Source: Alkalihalobacillus trypoxylicola
Lineage (GTDB): Bacteria; Bacillota; Bacilli; Bacillales; Bacillaceae_D
DNA: 64,000 bases
Reading direction: 5' to 3'
NCBI RefSeq assembly: GCF_001590785.1
Contig: NZ_LTAO01000001.1
Span: 536,217 to 600,216 of the forward strand
Of the stretch, positions 25,269 to 40,171 are shown in pieces. The notes below the pieces were generated by a model, which saw only the letters and a program-made list of their open reading frames with translations, did no database searches and was not told where the DNA came from. Each line of letters opens with the position of its first letter. Position 1 is the stretch's first letter. A program made the position numbers and the translations under genes.

Positions 25269-26312
25269 TTAATAAACTTCCTTCCATTCCTCTATATTAT
25301 TAACATCAAAGCGGAACGGGTCCCCTATTAAAACTTCTGTTCCCTCACCATCTTCTGTAATTTCTTTCTCTCCAAGCTTTCCAGCTTCATAGCTGTCTCC
25401 AACTTCACCAAGTATCTCTTCTTCAGCAAGTGCATGTGCTGTCATACCTGCTGCATACCCCACATCAATAGGATTCCATAAAAACATTGCTGGAGTAACC
25501 CCATTTTCAATATAAGTAGCCATCTCACTAGGCAAGCCTAGGCCTGTTAAAGCAATTTCTCCTGATAAACCTTTATCAGTTAAAACCTTACCAGCAGCAG
25601 CGATTCCTACTGTAGTTGGAGAAATAATCGCTTTTAAATCAGGGTATTGCAGTAAAAGAGCCTCTGTTTCGGAAGTACTTTTGTCACGGAGGTCATCTCC
25701 ATAGGCAATTTTCACAAGCTCGATATTTTCATAAATAGGATCCTCTAGTTCTTTTTGCATATATTCAATCCAAATATTTTGATTAGCTGCTTGTGATGTC
25801 GCGCTTAACACGGCAATTTCACCTTCAAAATCTATCATATCAGCGGTTGCTTCAATCAGTGTTCGACCTATGCTTTCTGGATTAGCCTGATTCACATGAA
25901 CCATCCGACTTCCTGCATTTACTGCTGAATCAACTGATAATACTTTAATTCCTTGATCCATTGCTTTTTTGAGAACAGGCTGAAGGGCGTCCTCATCGTT
26001 TCCTGCTATTGTAATAGAATCAACCTGCTGCGTAATTAATTGTTCAATAATCTGAATTTGACCTTCAGCAGTAGGCTGATCCGGTGAACGCAATATGACA
26101 TCTCCACCCACTTCTTGAATTGCTTCTTCAAAGCCTTCCATCATTTTTTCACCGTAAGGATTCCCTGTATTTTTAAATACCATTGCGTGAGTAACGGCTT
26201 CATTTCCACCAGTTGATACTTCTTCACTTTGGCTACTAGTATCACTTCCACATGCTGCAAGCATCGATAAAGCTACTCCAACTGATGCACATGTCATTAG
26301 AATCTTTTTCAT
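25269..26312 (-). CDS. CUT2 sugar-binding lipoprotein, rhamnose (RhaS) type
   Basis: A 347-residue lipoprotein with signal and lipobox (SMLAACGS, Cys at about 21), then a periplasmic-binding-protein type 1 fold. FKNTGNPYGEKMMEGFEEA, DQPTAEGQIQIIEQLI, SPTTVGIAAAGKVL, TGLGLPSEMATYIENGV and LWNPIDVGYAAG closely match the RhaS group of rhamnose ABC transporters. AI-2-binding LsrB is the nearest alternative. It is fourth in the ABC operon. Rhamnose caps the glucuronate residues of arabinogalactan, so this ligand fits the locus to the right. Confidence 0.85.
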   Translation of the reverse strand: MKKILMTCASVGVALSMLAACGSDTSSQSEEVSTGGNEAVTHAMVFKNTGNPYGEKMMEGFEEAIQEVGGDVILRSPDQPTAEGQIQIIEQLITQQVDSITIAGNDEDALQPVLKKAMDQGIKVLSVDSAVNAGSRMVHVNQANPESIGRTLIEATADMIDFEGEIAVLSATSQAANQNIWIEYMQKELEDPIYENIELVKIAYGDDLRDKSTSETEALLLQYPDLKAIISPTTVGIAAAGKVLTDKGLSGEIALTGLGLPSEMATYIENGVTPAMFLWNPIDVGYAAGMTAHALAEEEILGEVGDSYEAGKLGEKEITEDGEGTEVLIGDPFRFDVNNIEEWKEVY

Positions 26313-26373
26313 TACGATCTCCCCTTTTAATCATGATTTATTTAGAACAGAAATTCAGTCAAAGTTAGAATTT

Positions 26374-27426
26374 CTATTTGTTCCTTGTCCTTGCTTTCCT
26401 CTTCTCTTTCAATCTCTCAAACGTGTGGTACAAATTCACTTTCGGGATCGCTACAGCAATAAGCAGAAGCGCTCCGATTATAATGAGCATGCTTTGTGAG
26501 GATATGTTAATTAACCCTAACCCATATTGAAGATATCCAATGATAAATACAGCAATAATGGCACCTAACATTCTTCCTTTTCCACCAGCAGTACTAATTC
26601 CACCTAGAGCAACCATCGTGATTACATCTAGTTCATACATATTGGCCACATTAGGTCTAGTACTTCCCATCCTTGATGCTAGGAAAATAGCTGTTATGGC
26701 AGCCATAATTCCTGCTAGAGTAAACACAATGATTTTCACTTTATCAACTTGGACACCAGAAAATCGACTCGCTGTATCATTATTTCCCATCGCATATATT
26801 TGCCTGCCGAATGTCGTTTTGTGAAGTAGTAAGGTAAAGGCTATGGCAAATATAATAAACAGGATTAAAATAAATGGAATTCCACCAATATTGCCCCATC
26901 CAAAGAAACTAAACCATTCAGGGAAGTTTCCAGAAGCTTGGTCTTCTAATATGACATAAGCAATTCCTCGATATAAAATCATCGTTCCTAACGTCACGAT
27001 AACAGCGGAAAGCTCTTTAAACTTAACGATAAGCAAGCCATTGATAAAACCGCATAGAGCTCCAACAAAAATACATATCACAATGGCTACTTCCATAGGA
27101 ACTCCTAAAGAATTATATACAGTCGCCATCACAACAGAGGATAATGCCACGGTTGAACCTACCGATATATCAATATCTCGCAAAATCATAATCATAACCA
27201 TCGGAAATACAATAAAGGCCTTATCTAAAAAAATCATCGTCGCATCTTTCAAACCGTTAATACTTAAAAAATACGGCGATAAATTAGAATTAATCATTAA
27301 TACGATTAGGAAAACTAAAATGAGTACCCATTCCCACTGAAAGAAAAATTTCTTCAGAGAGAATGCTTGTTTATGCTCTAACGTTCTTTGCACATATTCA
27401 TGATGCTTCACCATACTCTCTGCCAT
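26374..27426 (-). CDS. CUT2 sugar ABC permease (RhaQ/LsrD type)
   Basis: A 350-residue membrane permease of the ribose/rhamnose class with eight to ten hydrophobic segments. Conserved parts are DIDISVGSTVALSSVV (about 92-107), the NDTASRFSGVQVDKVK cytoplasmic loop, and VTMVALGGISTAGGKGRMLGAI near 270-290. It lies one base after the other permease gene, so both are translated together and should form a heterodimeric channel with the RbsA-type ATPase. Two different permeases are typical of rhamnose and AI-2 importers, not of ribose or xylose ones. Confidence 0.9.
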   Translation of the reverse strand: MAESMVKHHEYVQRTLEHKQAFSLKKFFFQWEWVLILVFLIVLMINSNLSPYFLSINGLKDATMIFLDKAFIVFPMVMIMILRDIDISVGSTVALSSVVMATVYNSLGVPMEVAIVICIFVGALCGFINGLLIVKFKELSAVIVTLGTMILYRGIAYVILEDQASGNFPEWFSFFGWGNIGGIPFILILFIIFAIAFTLLLHKTTFGRQIYAMGNNDTASRFSGVQVDKVKIIVFTLAGIMAAITAIFLASRMGSTRPNVANMYELDVITMVALGGISTAGGKGRMLGAIIAVFIIGYLQYGLGLINISSQSMLIIIGALLLIAVAIPKVNLYHTFERLKEKRKARTRNK

Positions 27427-27427
27427 C

Positions 27428-28459
27428 TTATATTTTCCTCCTCAATAAATGGTTTCTTTGTACTCCTCTTTTAACGACTGTATTAAGTAAAACAGCAAAT
27501 AAAATAATAAAACCTTGAATGGCCATTTGCCAAAATGGTGATACATTCATAAGTGGAAGAGCATTATTCAAAATTCCAAGTAAAACGGCTCCTAGAATGA
27601 CTCCAGATATTTTACCTGAGCCTCCTGCAATGCTAACTCCTCCTAAAATACAGGCAGCGATGACGGTTAACTCATAGCCTGAGGCCGTATCTCCTTGTGC
27701 TGAGGCAAATTTAGATACCCAGAGGACTCCAGATAAGCCAGCAAGCCCACCCATTATTGAATAAACAATAAACAGAATTTTAGTTTGATTAATCCCACTA
27801 ACCTTCGCAGATTCAGGGTTGCTACCAACGGCATATATTTGCCTTCCTGTAGTGGTATGATTCATAAAATAAAATCCCATTATATAAATTAAAATAGCGA
27901 TAAATACTAGTGTATTGATTCCTAAAATTTGACTAGTAGCAATTGAAACGAAGCTCTCGGGCATTTGATAGGAGCTAACCCACTGACCATCACTTACGGT
28001 ATAAGTCACTCCACGAAAAATATTCATCATTGCTAAAGTTGCGATAATAGGCAAAATCCCAATTTTAGAAACTAAAAAACCAATAACCAGTCCACAAACA
28101 ATTCCTATTAAAATACCCATAGTAATCGCTAAAAAAGGATGAAGATGCTGATAAACGCTTACGGTTTGGGCAACAATCATTCCCGATAGAGCGAGTGTTG
28201 CACCTATCGATAAATCAATTCCTCTTGTAATTAACACCATCATCATACCAAGTGCCAAAATACTCAGAATTGCCGTATTCGTCATCATATCGTTAAGATT
28301 ACTAACTGTGAAAAAACTAGAATTTCGTGTCTGGACAAAAATACATAACAAGATAATGAAAACTAGTAAACCTAATTCTCTAAATCTTGAAATTCCAGCT
28401 AAAATAGAGGTTTTTTCTTTCAAATCCTCCGTTGAGCTTTGCAAACTTCCCATTGCCAT
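27428..28459 (-). CDS. CUT2 sugar ABC permease (RhaP/LsrC type)
   Basis: A 343-residue partner permease. TRGIDLSIGATLALSGMIVAQ (about 88-108), YAVGSNPESAKVSGINQTK, and TVIAACILGGVSIAGGSGKISGVILGAVLLG are the conserved blocks. It lies 31 bases behind the ATPase gene and is tightly joined to the second permease. It probably sits in the membrane as part of a rhamnose-type importer. The two permeases are clearly related to each other, suggesting an old duplication. Confidence 0.9.
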   Translation of the reverse strand: MAMGSLQSSTEDLKEKTSILAGISRFRELGLLVFIILLCIFVQTRNSSFFTVSNLNDMMTNTAILSILALGMMMVLITRGIDLSIGATLALSGMIVAQTVSVYQHLHPFLAITMGILIGIVCGLVIGFLVSKIGILPIIATLAMMNIFRGVTYTVSDGQWVSSYQMPESFVSIATSQILGINTLVFIAILIYIMGFYFMNHTTTGRQIYAVGSNPESAKVSGINQTKILFIVYSIMGGLAGLSGVLWVSKFASAQGDTASGYELTVIAACILGGVSIAGGSGKISGVILGAVLLGILNNALPLMNVSPFWQMAIQGFIILFAVLLNTVVKRGVQRNHLLRRKI

Positions 28460-28490
28460 TTGTATTTCACCCTCTTTTTTCTTGTTGATT

Positions 28491-29993
28491 CTATGATTCT
28501 TTCTTTTCTAGCATGGCTGCTTCTAATATGACTTCTTGAGATGCTTGTTTTTTATCTAGAACCTTTGTTATTCTGCCTGATTTCATAACGGCTATCCGAT
28601 CACTCATCCCTATTACTTCAGGCATTTCAGATGAAATCATAATAATTCCATATCCTTCGCTTGCTAAGTTTTGAATGATATCGTAAATGGCCGATTTTGC
28701 GCCAACGTCAACACCCTTTGTCGGCTCATCTAAAATAATGATGTCTAATTTCTTCGTCAGTAATTTTGCAACAGCTACCTTTTGTTGATTACCACCCGAC
28801 AATGAGCTTACTAAGTCAAAAATACTATTGGCTTTAATATGAACCTTCTCACCTAGCTCCTTAGCCACTTCGTTTTCGCTTTTCTCCCTTAGCCAACCTT
28901 TTTTAGAAAAATGATTGAGAGAAGGCAGGGTAATATTTTTTCCAATTCCCCATTGCAAAATGAGCCCTTGCGCTTGCCTGTCCTCAGGTAAATACCCAAT
29001 TCCTAATTTCATAGCCTCCTTCGGGCTTTGAATCATCACTTTCTTTCCATTTAACAAAATTTCTCCTTCTTCGTAGGGCATTAATCCAAATAATGATTGA
29101 CATACTTCCGTTCTTCCAGCCCCCACTAGGCCAGTCAACCCGAGAATTTCCCCTTTATGAAGAGAGAACGTAATATCAGCAAAATACCCTGCTTTACTTA
29201 ACCCGTTTACTTCTAAAAGTTTTTCACCAATATCTCCCTTTTTATCTGGATAAACTTGAGTAATCTCTCTTCCAACCATTGCCATAATTAAATCTTCATT
29301 TGTAATATCATCAATGGCCCATGACCCGATGTATTTTGAATCTCTCAAGACAGTGACCTGACTTGCCAATCGGTACATATCCTCAAAACGATGTGAAATG
29401 AAAATGATGGAAGCTCCTTGCTCCTTAAGACTTTCAGCAATTTTATATAATTCTTCACTTTCTCTCGCTGTTAAGGCCGCTGTTGGTTCATCCATTATGA
29501 TAATCTTGGCTTTTGTAGATATAGCTTTGGCAATTTCTACGATCTGCTGTTGAGCTACACTTAATGATCCCATATCAGCTTTTGGATCAATGTTAGAGCC
29601 TAGGGATTGTAGAATCCGAGCTGCCTCAGCGTGCATTTCCTTCCAACGTAATCGCCTTGTAAGCTTCTGAACTTTTTGATGACCCATGAATATATTCTCA
29701 GTAACCGATAAATCCGGATAATTCGTCACATGTTGGTAAATAGCAGCTATACCTAGCTCTTGTGCTTCTTTTGGATTAGAAAAGCTCACTTTCTCGCCAT
29801 TTACATACATTTCACCTTCATTTGGTGCATGCACACCCGTAATTACTTTAATGAAGGTGGATTTTCCAGCTCCGTTTTCTCCCATTAAAGCGTGAATTTC
29901 ACCTGGTCTTAGCTTAAAATGAACACGGTCCAAAGCGATAACTCCTGGGAATTTTTTTGTAATTTCTTTTAGCTCTAACACATACTCTGACAT
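28491..29993 (-). CDS. CUT2 sugar ABC ATPase with two nucleotide-binding domains
   Basis: A 500-residue RbsA/RhaT-type ATPase. The first domain has Walker A GENGAGKST (about 38-46), signature LSVAQQQ and Walker B IIIMDEPTAAL. The second has the degenerate Walker A GLVGAGRTE, as usual in the family, with LSGGNQQK and IIILDEPTKGVD. It energises the two permeases encoded behind it. It is the first gene of the operon, with an AGGAAG site and a cre in its leader. The family name cannot by itself tell rhamnose from ribose or AI-2; the neighbouring binding protein decides. Confidence 0.92.
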   Translation of the reverse strand: MSEYVLELKEITKKFPGVIALDRVHFKLRPGEIHALMGENGAGKSTFIKVITGVHAPNEGEMYVNGEKVSFSNPKEAQELGIAAIYQHVTNYPDLSVTENIFMGHQKVQKLTRRLRWKEMHAEAARILQSLGSNIDPKADMGSLSVAQQQIVEIAKAISTKAKIIIMDEPTAALTARESEELYKIAESLKEQGASIIFISHRFEDMYRLASQVTVLRDSKYIGSWAIDDITNEDLIMAMVGREITQVYPDKKGDIGEKLLEVNGLSKAGYFADITFSLHKGEILGLTGLVGAGRTEVCQSLFGLMPYEEGEILLNGKKVMIQSPKEAMKLGIGYLPEDRQAQGLILQWGIGKNITLPSLNHFSKKGWLREKSENEVAKELGEKVHIKANSIFDLVSSLSGGNQQKVAVAKLLTKKLDIIILDEPTKGVDVGAKSAIYDIIQNLASEGYGIIMISSEMPEVIGMSDRIAVMKSGRITKVLDKKQASQEVILEAAMLEKKES

Positions 29994-30026
29994 CTCTTCA
30001 CTTCCTTTTATCCGTTCACTTCGAAT

Positions 30027-30042
30027 ATGTTAACGCTTACAA
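30027..30042. promoter_or_regulatory. cre upstream of the rhamnose-type ABC operon
   Basis: ATGTTAACGCTTACAA on the plus strand matches the cre consensus with one deviation. It lies about 35 bases before the ATPase start, downstream of any likely promoter, so CcpA would block elongation or initiation. Around it (30043-30110) I see only A/T-rich sequence with no clear promoter. Confidence 0.65.
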
Positions 30043-30114
30043 TCATTTTAATAAATACCACCTATAATCAAAAGGTGATGATATTCGGTAATAGGTAGGA
30101 AATACTCGGGAATT

Positions 30115-30440
30115 CAAAAAAAAAAGAGGCTGTTTTCTCAAACAGCTCTCAAAAAGTGTTTTACGGAATCTTTGATTATTTTCTGCCGGTGACACTGGAG
30201 GATGTATGTTTCTCTAGTGCCAGTTGATTCATTTTTAGAGATTTATGGTAAGAAAAACAAGCATCACCTGGATTGAATTTTTTCCTATCCTCTCAAGTTG
30301 GCCCAACGCAAACCTTGCATTCTTCCAGGCGGCAAGGAGACATTCAATTGTTTCTTTACGGTTTGCGTAAATCTCTTTGTTTACGCGTAGTGTCATGGGA
30401 GCGAATAGCTGAGCACCTATCATATATAGAGTCATTCATT
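30115..30440 (-). pseudogene. Decayed 3' end of an IS1182-type transposase
   Basis: On the minus strand the fragment NKEIYANRKETIE.. ..NSIQVMLVFLTINL corresponds to the C-terminal RKETIERxFAD..MQxMLTFAAMNLKK region of IS1182-family DDE transposases. Stop codons follow where the family continues. Past it, a stem GAGCTGTTTGAGAAAACAGCCTC (30126-30148) resembles the terminal hairpin of such elements. No 5' part or intact end is left. It sits between the sensory gene set and the ABC operon, so it is an old insertion scar. Nothing else is visible in 30150-30230. Confidence 0.65.
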
Positions 30441-30486
30441 TCATGCGAATGGTCCCAGCCGCTTTTTTAATCTTATAGGTTATGGT

Positions 30487-32115
30487 TTAATCCTGTGTGG
30501 CTACCATATTGGTTTTATATTTAGAAGGAAGTTCTCCATAATATTTTTTAAAAAGCTTACTGAAATATTTTGAATCAGAATATCCTACTGAATTCGCCAC
30601 TTCATAAACCTTTAAATTTGTCGTTAATAATAGCTCACAAGCGTGAGAAATCCTCATTCGTGTAATATAATCTAGAGCTGTCTCGCCGGTTTGCGCTTTG
30701 AAATATTCACAAAAATAAGTTGGATTCATATACACTTGCCTAGCTAGTTTTTCAATCGTTATATTATCACCTAAATGATTGCGAACCCACTCTTTCACAA
30801 TCGTTATTTGATCATAAACTCGATGATTTTGTAACTGGATTAAATCTGACAATAAAGTATTTAATCTTTGGTCTAACTCAAACATTATTTCATTTAAATT
30901 AGACGTTCTAAACAGTTCTTCACTTTGCTTCAATTCTAAAAGAGATGAGTCTAAGGCTGTTAAGGTTTGTTGCTGGATAGCAAAGTGAGTTAATTGCAGT
31001 AAAAAGGCTCTAATAACTTGTTCCATTTCTTTTGGATCTGTCAGAAGAAATAAAGCCTCTTTAAAAGAGCTCATAGATTTTTTCAACTTTTGTTTATTGA
31101 CATCTTTTAGACTTAAAAGGACTTGTTCTATAATCTGCTGAAATTTGTGCCATTCACCGTTTAAAGATGACTTTGGCTCAGGATGTTTTTCATAGCTAAA
31201 GAGTTGATTGTTACCGTAAATCCATCGAAATTGCATCCACGATGAAAGCTCCGATTTTATACTAGTAAGTAGCAATAGGTCTTCGAAAGTGGAACTAATA
31301 GCAATAGAGTGAGAGAAAATTGTATAATATTGAACATATTCTTGAACGGTTTTAACAAATTCATTGATTGTATCTATCCAGATTGACTCAGCAGGAGTTT
31401 CACTTTGAAACAATATCCAAGTATTGGTACCATCTGTTTTCCAATACCAATTTTTAATTTGAATCGATCTTAGTGCCTCTAAGACGATATTATCATGTGC
31501 TAACACCCAATTTTTCCATTCATCTTCTGTCAGTTTCCGCTTATGATAAACGGTCTGATCAATACTAATTTTTAATAGCTGAAAATAACCGGATGGAAAC
31601 TCCTTTAATTCGTGCAATAAGGAAATATCTGTGTCATCCGCTGTAGCTTCCTTTAACTTTTCCAACTGTTGACGGTAAAGTAGATAGTTTCTTTGCTCAT
31701 TTACCCATTTTTCTTGCTCTTTCTCCTCTTTTTGAGCCTTTACCTTATGCTTTATCTTTTCAAGTTGACTATGAAACTCTTCTCGATCAATAGGTTTCAT
31801 TATATAATCAATGACACCCTCTCGAATCGAAGCCTGTATATATTGAAAATCGTCAAAGCCGCTAATCACAACTGGATTAAAGGTTGTTCTACTTTTCATT
31901 TCTTTTATTAAATTCAATCCATCCATAATTGGCATTCGCATATCGGTAAACAAAACATCAAATTCAAAAGGATTCTCATCATAGGCAGTTACTAAATCTT
32001 GTCCATCTCCTGCTGAAAAAACGATATCCCATTGATTTCCATTAGAAACTATTAATCGCTCAATTCCTCTTCTTATCCGATTTTCGTCATCAATGATAAC
32101 CGCTCTAATTTTCAT
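30487..32115 (-). CDS. YesN-type response regulator with AraC domain
   Basis: A 542-residue regulator. The receiver domain has Asp58 (VLFTDMRMPIMDG), the middle is helical, and the C-terminal AraC pair (WVRNHLGDNITIEKLARQVYMNPTYFCEYFK and NLKVYEVANSVGYSDSKYFSKLFKKYYGELPSKYK) binds DNA. Its gene overlaps the kinase stop by 11 bases and has a GAGGGGGG ribosome site. It most likely activates the ABC operon that follows, which is separated only by the insertion-sequence scar. Confidence 0.92.
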   Translation of the reverse strand: MKIRAVIIDDENRIRRGIERLIVSNGNQWDIVFSAGDGQDLVTAYDENPFEFDVLFTDMRMPIMDGLNLIKEMKSRTTFNPVVISGFDDFQYIQASIREGVIDYIMKPIDREEFHSQLEKIKHKVKAQKEEKEQEKWVNEQRNYLLYRQQLEKLKEATADDTDISLLHELKEFPSGYFQLLKISIDQTVYHKRKLTEDEWKNWVLAHDNIVLEALRSIQIKNWYWKTDGTNTWILFQSETPAESIWIDTINEFVKTVQEYVQYYTIFSHSIAISSTFEDLLLLTSIKSELSSWMQFRWIYGNNQLFSYEKHPEPKSSLNGEWHKFQQIIEQVLLSLKDVNKQKLKKSMSSFKEALFLLTDPKEMEQVIRAFLLQLTHFAIQQQTLTALDSSLLELKQSEELFRTSNLNEIMFELDQRLNTLLSDLIQLQNHRVYDQITIVKEWVRNHLGDNITIEKLARQVYMNPTYFCEYFKAQTGETALDYITRMRISHACELLLTTNLKVYEVANSVGYSDSKYFSKLFKKYYGELPSKYKTNMVATQD

Positions 32116-33943
32116 TTTCTTTTCCCCCCTCTAAAATAGGAATTCGAATCTCAACAGATGTACCGATATTTTCTTGACTGTTTATGTGTAATCCAAACAT
32201 AGCTCCGAATTGGATTTGTATACGACCGTGAACATTTACTAATCCAAAATTTGAATCTCTTTTTTTCATCGGATCATGTAAAAGTTCCCTCTGTAATTGA
32301 AGAAGCCTCTCCCTTTTCATCCCCTTACCATTATCAGATATCTTAATTAAAATATGGTCTTCTTCTGATTTTTTTTCTAATTCAATTGTTATATCAATGC
32401 TCGTCATTTTATTAGGGTTCAGCGCATGTTTGATAACGTTTTCAACAACAGGCTGTAAAATCAACTTAGGCGTTAGTTGATGCTGTAAATCATCTGCATA
32501 CCTTATTTGAAAATCAAAGCAATGTTCAAACCGTATTTTCTGTATCGTTAAATAATCCTTCATATGTCCAACTTCGGTTTCAATTGAAATTAAATTTTCT
32601 TTATTATGAATGGAAAACCTTAGCATTCTTCCTAAAATCGTGACCATTTGAACAACTGTATCTTTTTCATCCTCTTCAACTGCCATTGATATGGTTTCTA
32701 GCGTATTATACATAAAATGGGGATTTATTTGAGATTGCAATGCAACTAATTCAGCTTCTTTTTGCTTTAGTTGAATTTGATATTTTTCTCTAATTAATTC
32801 ATCTATCTCTTTTGTCATTCGATTAAAATTCTTAGCAAGTATTCCCATTTCATCTTCGCGGTCAACGGACAACTTCGTGGAAAAATCCCCTTTTTCTAAT
32901 CTTCTCATCGAGAGCATTAAGCGATTTAATGGACTAGATACATTCCATGCCAAAATAATGGAAAGTACAAGACTAATTAAAACTAAAATGATAAAAATAA
33001 TAATGGTCACATTTCTAACTAAATCAGTCTGCTCTGTTAAGTGCTTAACAGGTATACTATGAGCCAAAAACCATCTTTGTTCCTCCATGAAATCTAAACT
33101 AATCAGTTTTGAATCTTCTTCATAAATCGATTTGAAGCTACCATTAATCTTTGGATAATCTTCAAAAGATAAATCTTTGCTGCCTATTTTACCATCATCC
33201 GTGTGATAAATAATATGTCCATTATGATCCATCATCCAAAGGGTTGCTGTCTCTTCCTTACTTAATTCCTCTAAGGCATGACTTATAAAATTTACCTCAA
33301 TTGCAATGGCTATTGTACCTAAATTTTTACGATTCTCATAATCCGTTAAGTGTCTAATTAATAAGATAAAAGGGCGATCGTCTTGAAAGCTTAACGAGGT
33401 TTGGTGTGGAAGTAAAATCGTATTTCCTTTGTTAGAAGGAGGCGATTCGACAGCATTGGCAACCCCCGTAGGATTGGTTAAGCTATTAAAATCTAATTCG
33501 CTAAACGGCACCTTTGTACTATAAAAAGAGCGTTCATGTGAGAAAAGAAAAACACCTAATATATCGGGATTTGTTCCGTTAATATAAGTCCGATTTAAAA
33601 AACTATTTACGATAAATTCGTCTTGTAATTGGGAAGAGCGCGGTTGAGTTGTTTCTTTTCTCAACACACCAATGACTTGATTAGAACTGTAAATGTAGTC
33701 CGGTAATAAGATAATTTCATTTATTTGATTCGTTATATTTTCATTAACTTGCTCCAGTATCTCAGGTATATAATGCCCTGCCTGTTCTTCAATCGATTTA
33801 GAATATTGAAAGTAAGCGATATATCCGAGCAAGCCCATTGGCACCACAGTTAGTACAATATACGTTACTAATAATTTGGTTCTTAATCTCAAATTTCTTC
33901 CTTTAGAAATCATATTGGTCCACATTCTCTTTCGTAAAATCAA
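32105..33943 (-). CDS. YesM/LytS-type sensor histidine kinase
   Basis: Up to 612 residues. Transmembrane segments lie at about 22-45 and 310-332 around an extracellular domain, followed by HAMP, His_kinase with SQINPHFMYNTLE (H409), and a HATPase domain (ISDNGKGM). The start is uncertain: TTG at 33943 follows GGGAGA inside the preceding gene, giving a 41-base overlap, while ATGs at 33925 and 33913 lack good sites. It is likely to receive its signal from the lipoprotein encoded just upstream, as in three-part sugar-sensing systems. Confidence 0.9.
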   Translation of the reverse strand: MILRKRMWTNMISKGRNLRLRTKLLVTYIVLTVVPMGLLGYIAYFQYSKSIEEQAGHYIPEILEQVNENITNQINEIILLPDYIYSSNQVIGVLRKETTQPRSSQLQDEFIVNSFLNRTYINGTNPDILGVFLFSHERSFYSTKVPFSELDFNSLTNPTGVANAVESPPSNKGNTILLPHQTSLSFQDDRPFILLIRHLTDYENRKNLGTIAIAIEVNFISHALEELSKEETATLWMMDHNGHIIYHTDDGKIGSKDLSFEDYPKINGSFKSIYEEDSKLISLDFMEEQRWFLAHSIPVKHLTEQTDLVRNVTIIIFIILVLISLVLSIILAWNVSSPLNRLMLSMRRLEKGDFSTKLSVDREDEMGILAKNFNRMTKEIDELIREKYQIQLKQKEAELVALQSQINPHFMYNTLETISMAVEEDEKDTVVQMVTILGRMLRFSIHNKENLISIETEVGHMKDYLTIQKIRFEHCFDFQIRYADDLQHQLTPKLILQPVVENVIKHALNPNKMTSIDITIELEKKSEEDHILIKISDNGKGMKRERLLQLQRELLHDPMKKRDSNFGLVNVHGRIQIQFGAMFGLHINSQENIGTSVEIRIPILEGGKENEN

Positions 33944-34943
33944 TTGGTTCTCCCATTATAACGGTTTCTTCTTTCACTCTAACTTTTCCAACCTTTGGTA
34001 TATCTTGACCATCATAAGGCGGAGAGTCTTCGACTATATTTTTTGCAAGCGAAACCGTTAAATAGCCTAATTTTTTTGGGCTCCAAAGTGTTATCGCTTT
34101 TGCTGATCCATCCTTAAGATGGTCTCTCATGAGGCTTGGTGAGGATAGTCCTACCACTGCTACCTCATCTATTACATTTAATTCCTTTACCGCTGTTGCA
34201 ATGGCAGGGGGGGCTTCTGAGGTACTTCCAATAATCCCTTTTAACATAGGATATTTTTTTAGAAGCTTTATAGCTTCATTATATGATTTAATCGGATCCT
34301 CATCATTCGCTACGATTTCAACTAATTTCATATCTGGATAATATTCCTCTTGATGAATTTTAATCCACTCCGTCCATTCATTAGAGTTTGCAGCTGTAAA
34401 TGAACCCATCATCACAGCATATTCGCCACTCTCATCCGTATTCCAAGCTAATAAATCCATTAAATGCCTTCCTAATACTTCAGGGTCGACCATATTGATA
34501 AAAAGGTCACGAGATTCAGGTAAAGTATCTGAATCCCAAGTAATCACTTTAATACCACTATTTTTTGCCTTCTTTAATACCGGTGCCAGCTCCTCTGGAT
34601 CATTAGCAGATACTGCAATAACATCCACATTAGCTTGAATCATTTCATTTACAATTTCGATTTGAGCATCAGAGTTTGCTTCAGCTGGTCCATGGTAAAT
34701 CACATTCACATTTAAATCATTAGCAGCTTCTAAAGCACCTGTTTCTATTGCGTTAAAATATAAAATATTCACTACCTTAGGCACTATAGCGACCGTTATC
34801 TTCTGATGATTTTGTTCATTTTTTATCTCTAGTGATACTTCATCCTTTACATACACAAGCTCATACTTTTTTTCATCATCCCCCAAAGAGCAACCGCTTA
34901 CAAATAAAAGAGCTATGATTATGATCGTGTATAAAACTTTCAC
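33903..34943 (-). CDS. Sugar-binding lipoprotein dedicated to sensing
   Basis: About 347 residues from GTG 34943; the longer frame to 34973 lacks a ribosome site while GAGAGGTGA precedes the GTG. It has a signal peptide with lipobox LLFVSGCS, then a type 1 periplasmic-binding fold related to the RhaS-type protein downstream (EMIQANVDVIAVSANDPEELAPVLKKA, SPKKLGYLTVSLA). It is not next to permeases but overlaps a histidine kinase gene, the layout of the XylFII-LytS-YesN sensor of Clostridium. I infer it presents sugar to the kinase. The ligand could be rhamnose or a related monosaccharide. Confidence 0.85.
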   Translation of the reverse strand: MKVLYTIIIIALLFVSGCSLGDDEKKYELVYVKDEVSLEIKNEQNHQKITVAIVPKVVNILYFNAIETGALEAANDLNVNVIYHGPAEANSDAQIEIVNEMIQANVDVIAVSANDPEELAPVLKKAKNSGIKVITWDSDTLPESRDLFINMVDPEVLGRHLMDLLAWNTDESGEYAVMMGSFTAANSNEWTEWIKIHQEEYYPDMKLVEIVANDEDPIKSYNEAIKLLKKYPMLKGIIGSTSEAPPAIATAVKELNVIDEVAVVGLSSPSLMRDHLKDGSAKAITLWSPKKLGYLTVSLAKNIVEDSPPYDGQDIPKVGKVRVKEETVIMGEPIDFTKENVDQYDF

Positions 34944-35049
34944 TATGTCACCTCTCATGATATTTTTATACATGTATTTTATATAAAATGATCAATTATT
35001 ACTAGATAGAAAGGACCATTTAAAAAATATAAACTGCTTTTAAATGAGG

Positions 35050-35085
35050 AAAAAACCTAAAGCAGACGCTTTAGGCTCTTTTTTG
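35050..35085 (-). terminator. Terminator after the DUF2264 gene
   Basis: CCTAAAGC and GCTTTAGG form a perfect stem with a GTCT loop on the minus strand, followed by TTTTTTCC. A-runs on the other side make it potentially bidirectional. Confidence 0.9.
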
Positions 35086-35113
35086 TGACAACTATATTTT
35101 CATTACCTGATGA

Positions 35114-40166
<5,053 letters not shown>

Positions 40167-40171
40167 TCATC

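Noticed and set aside
30235-30435. A 66-codon open frame as an independent small gene
   Set aside because: It matches only the C-terminal part of a transposase, has no ribosome site and ends early by a stop.
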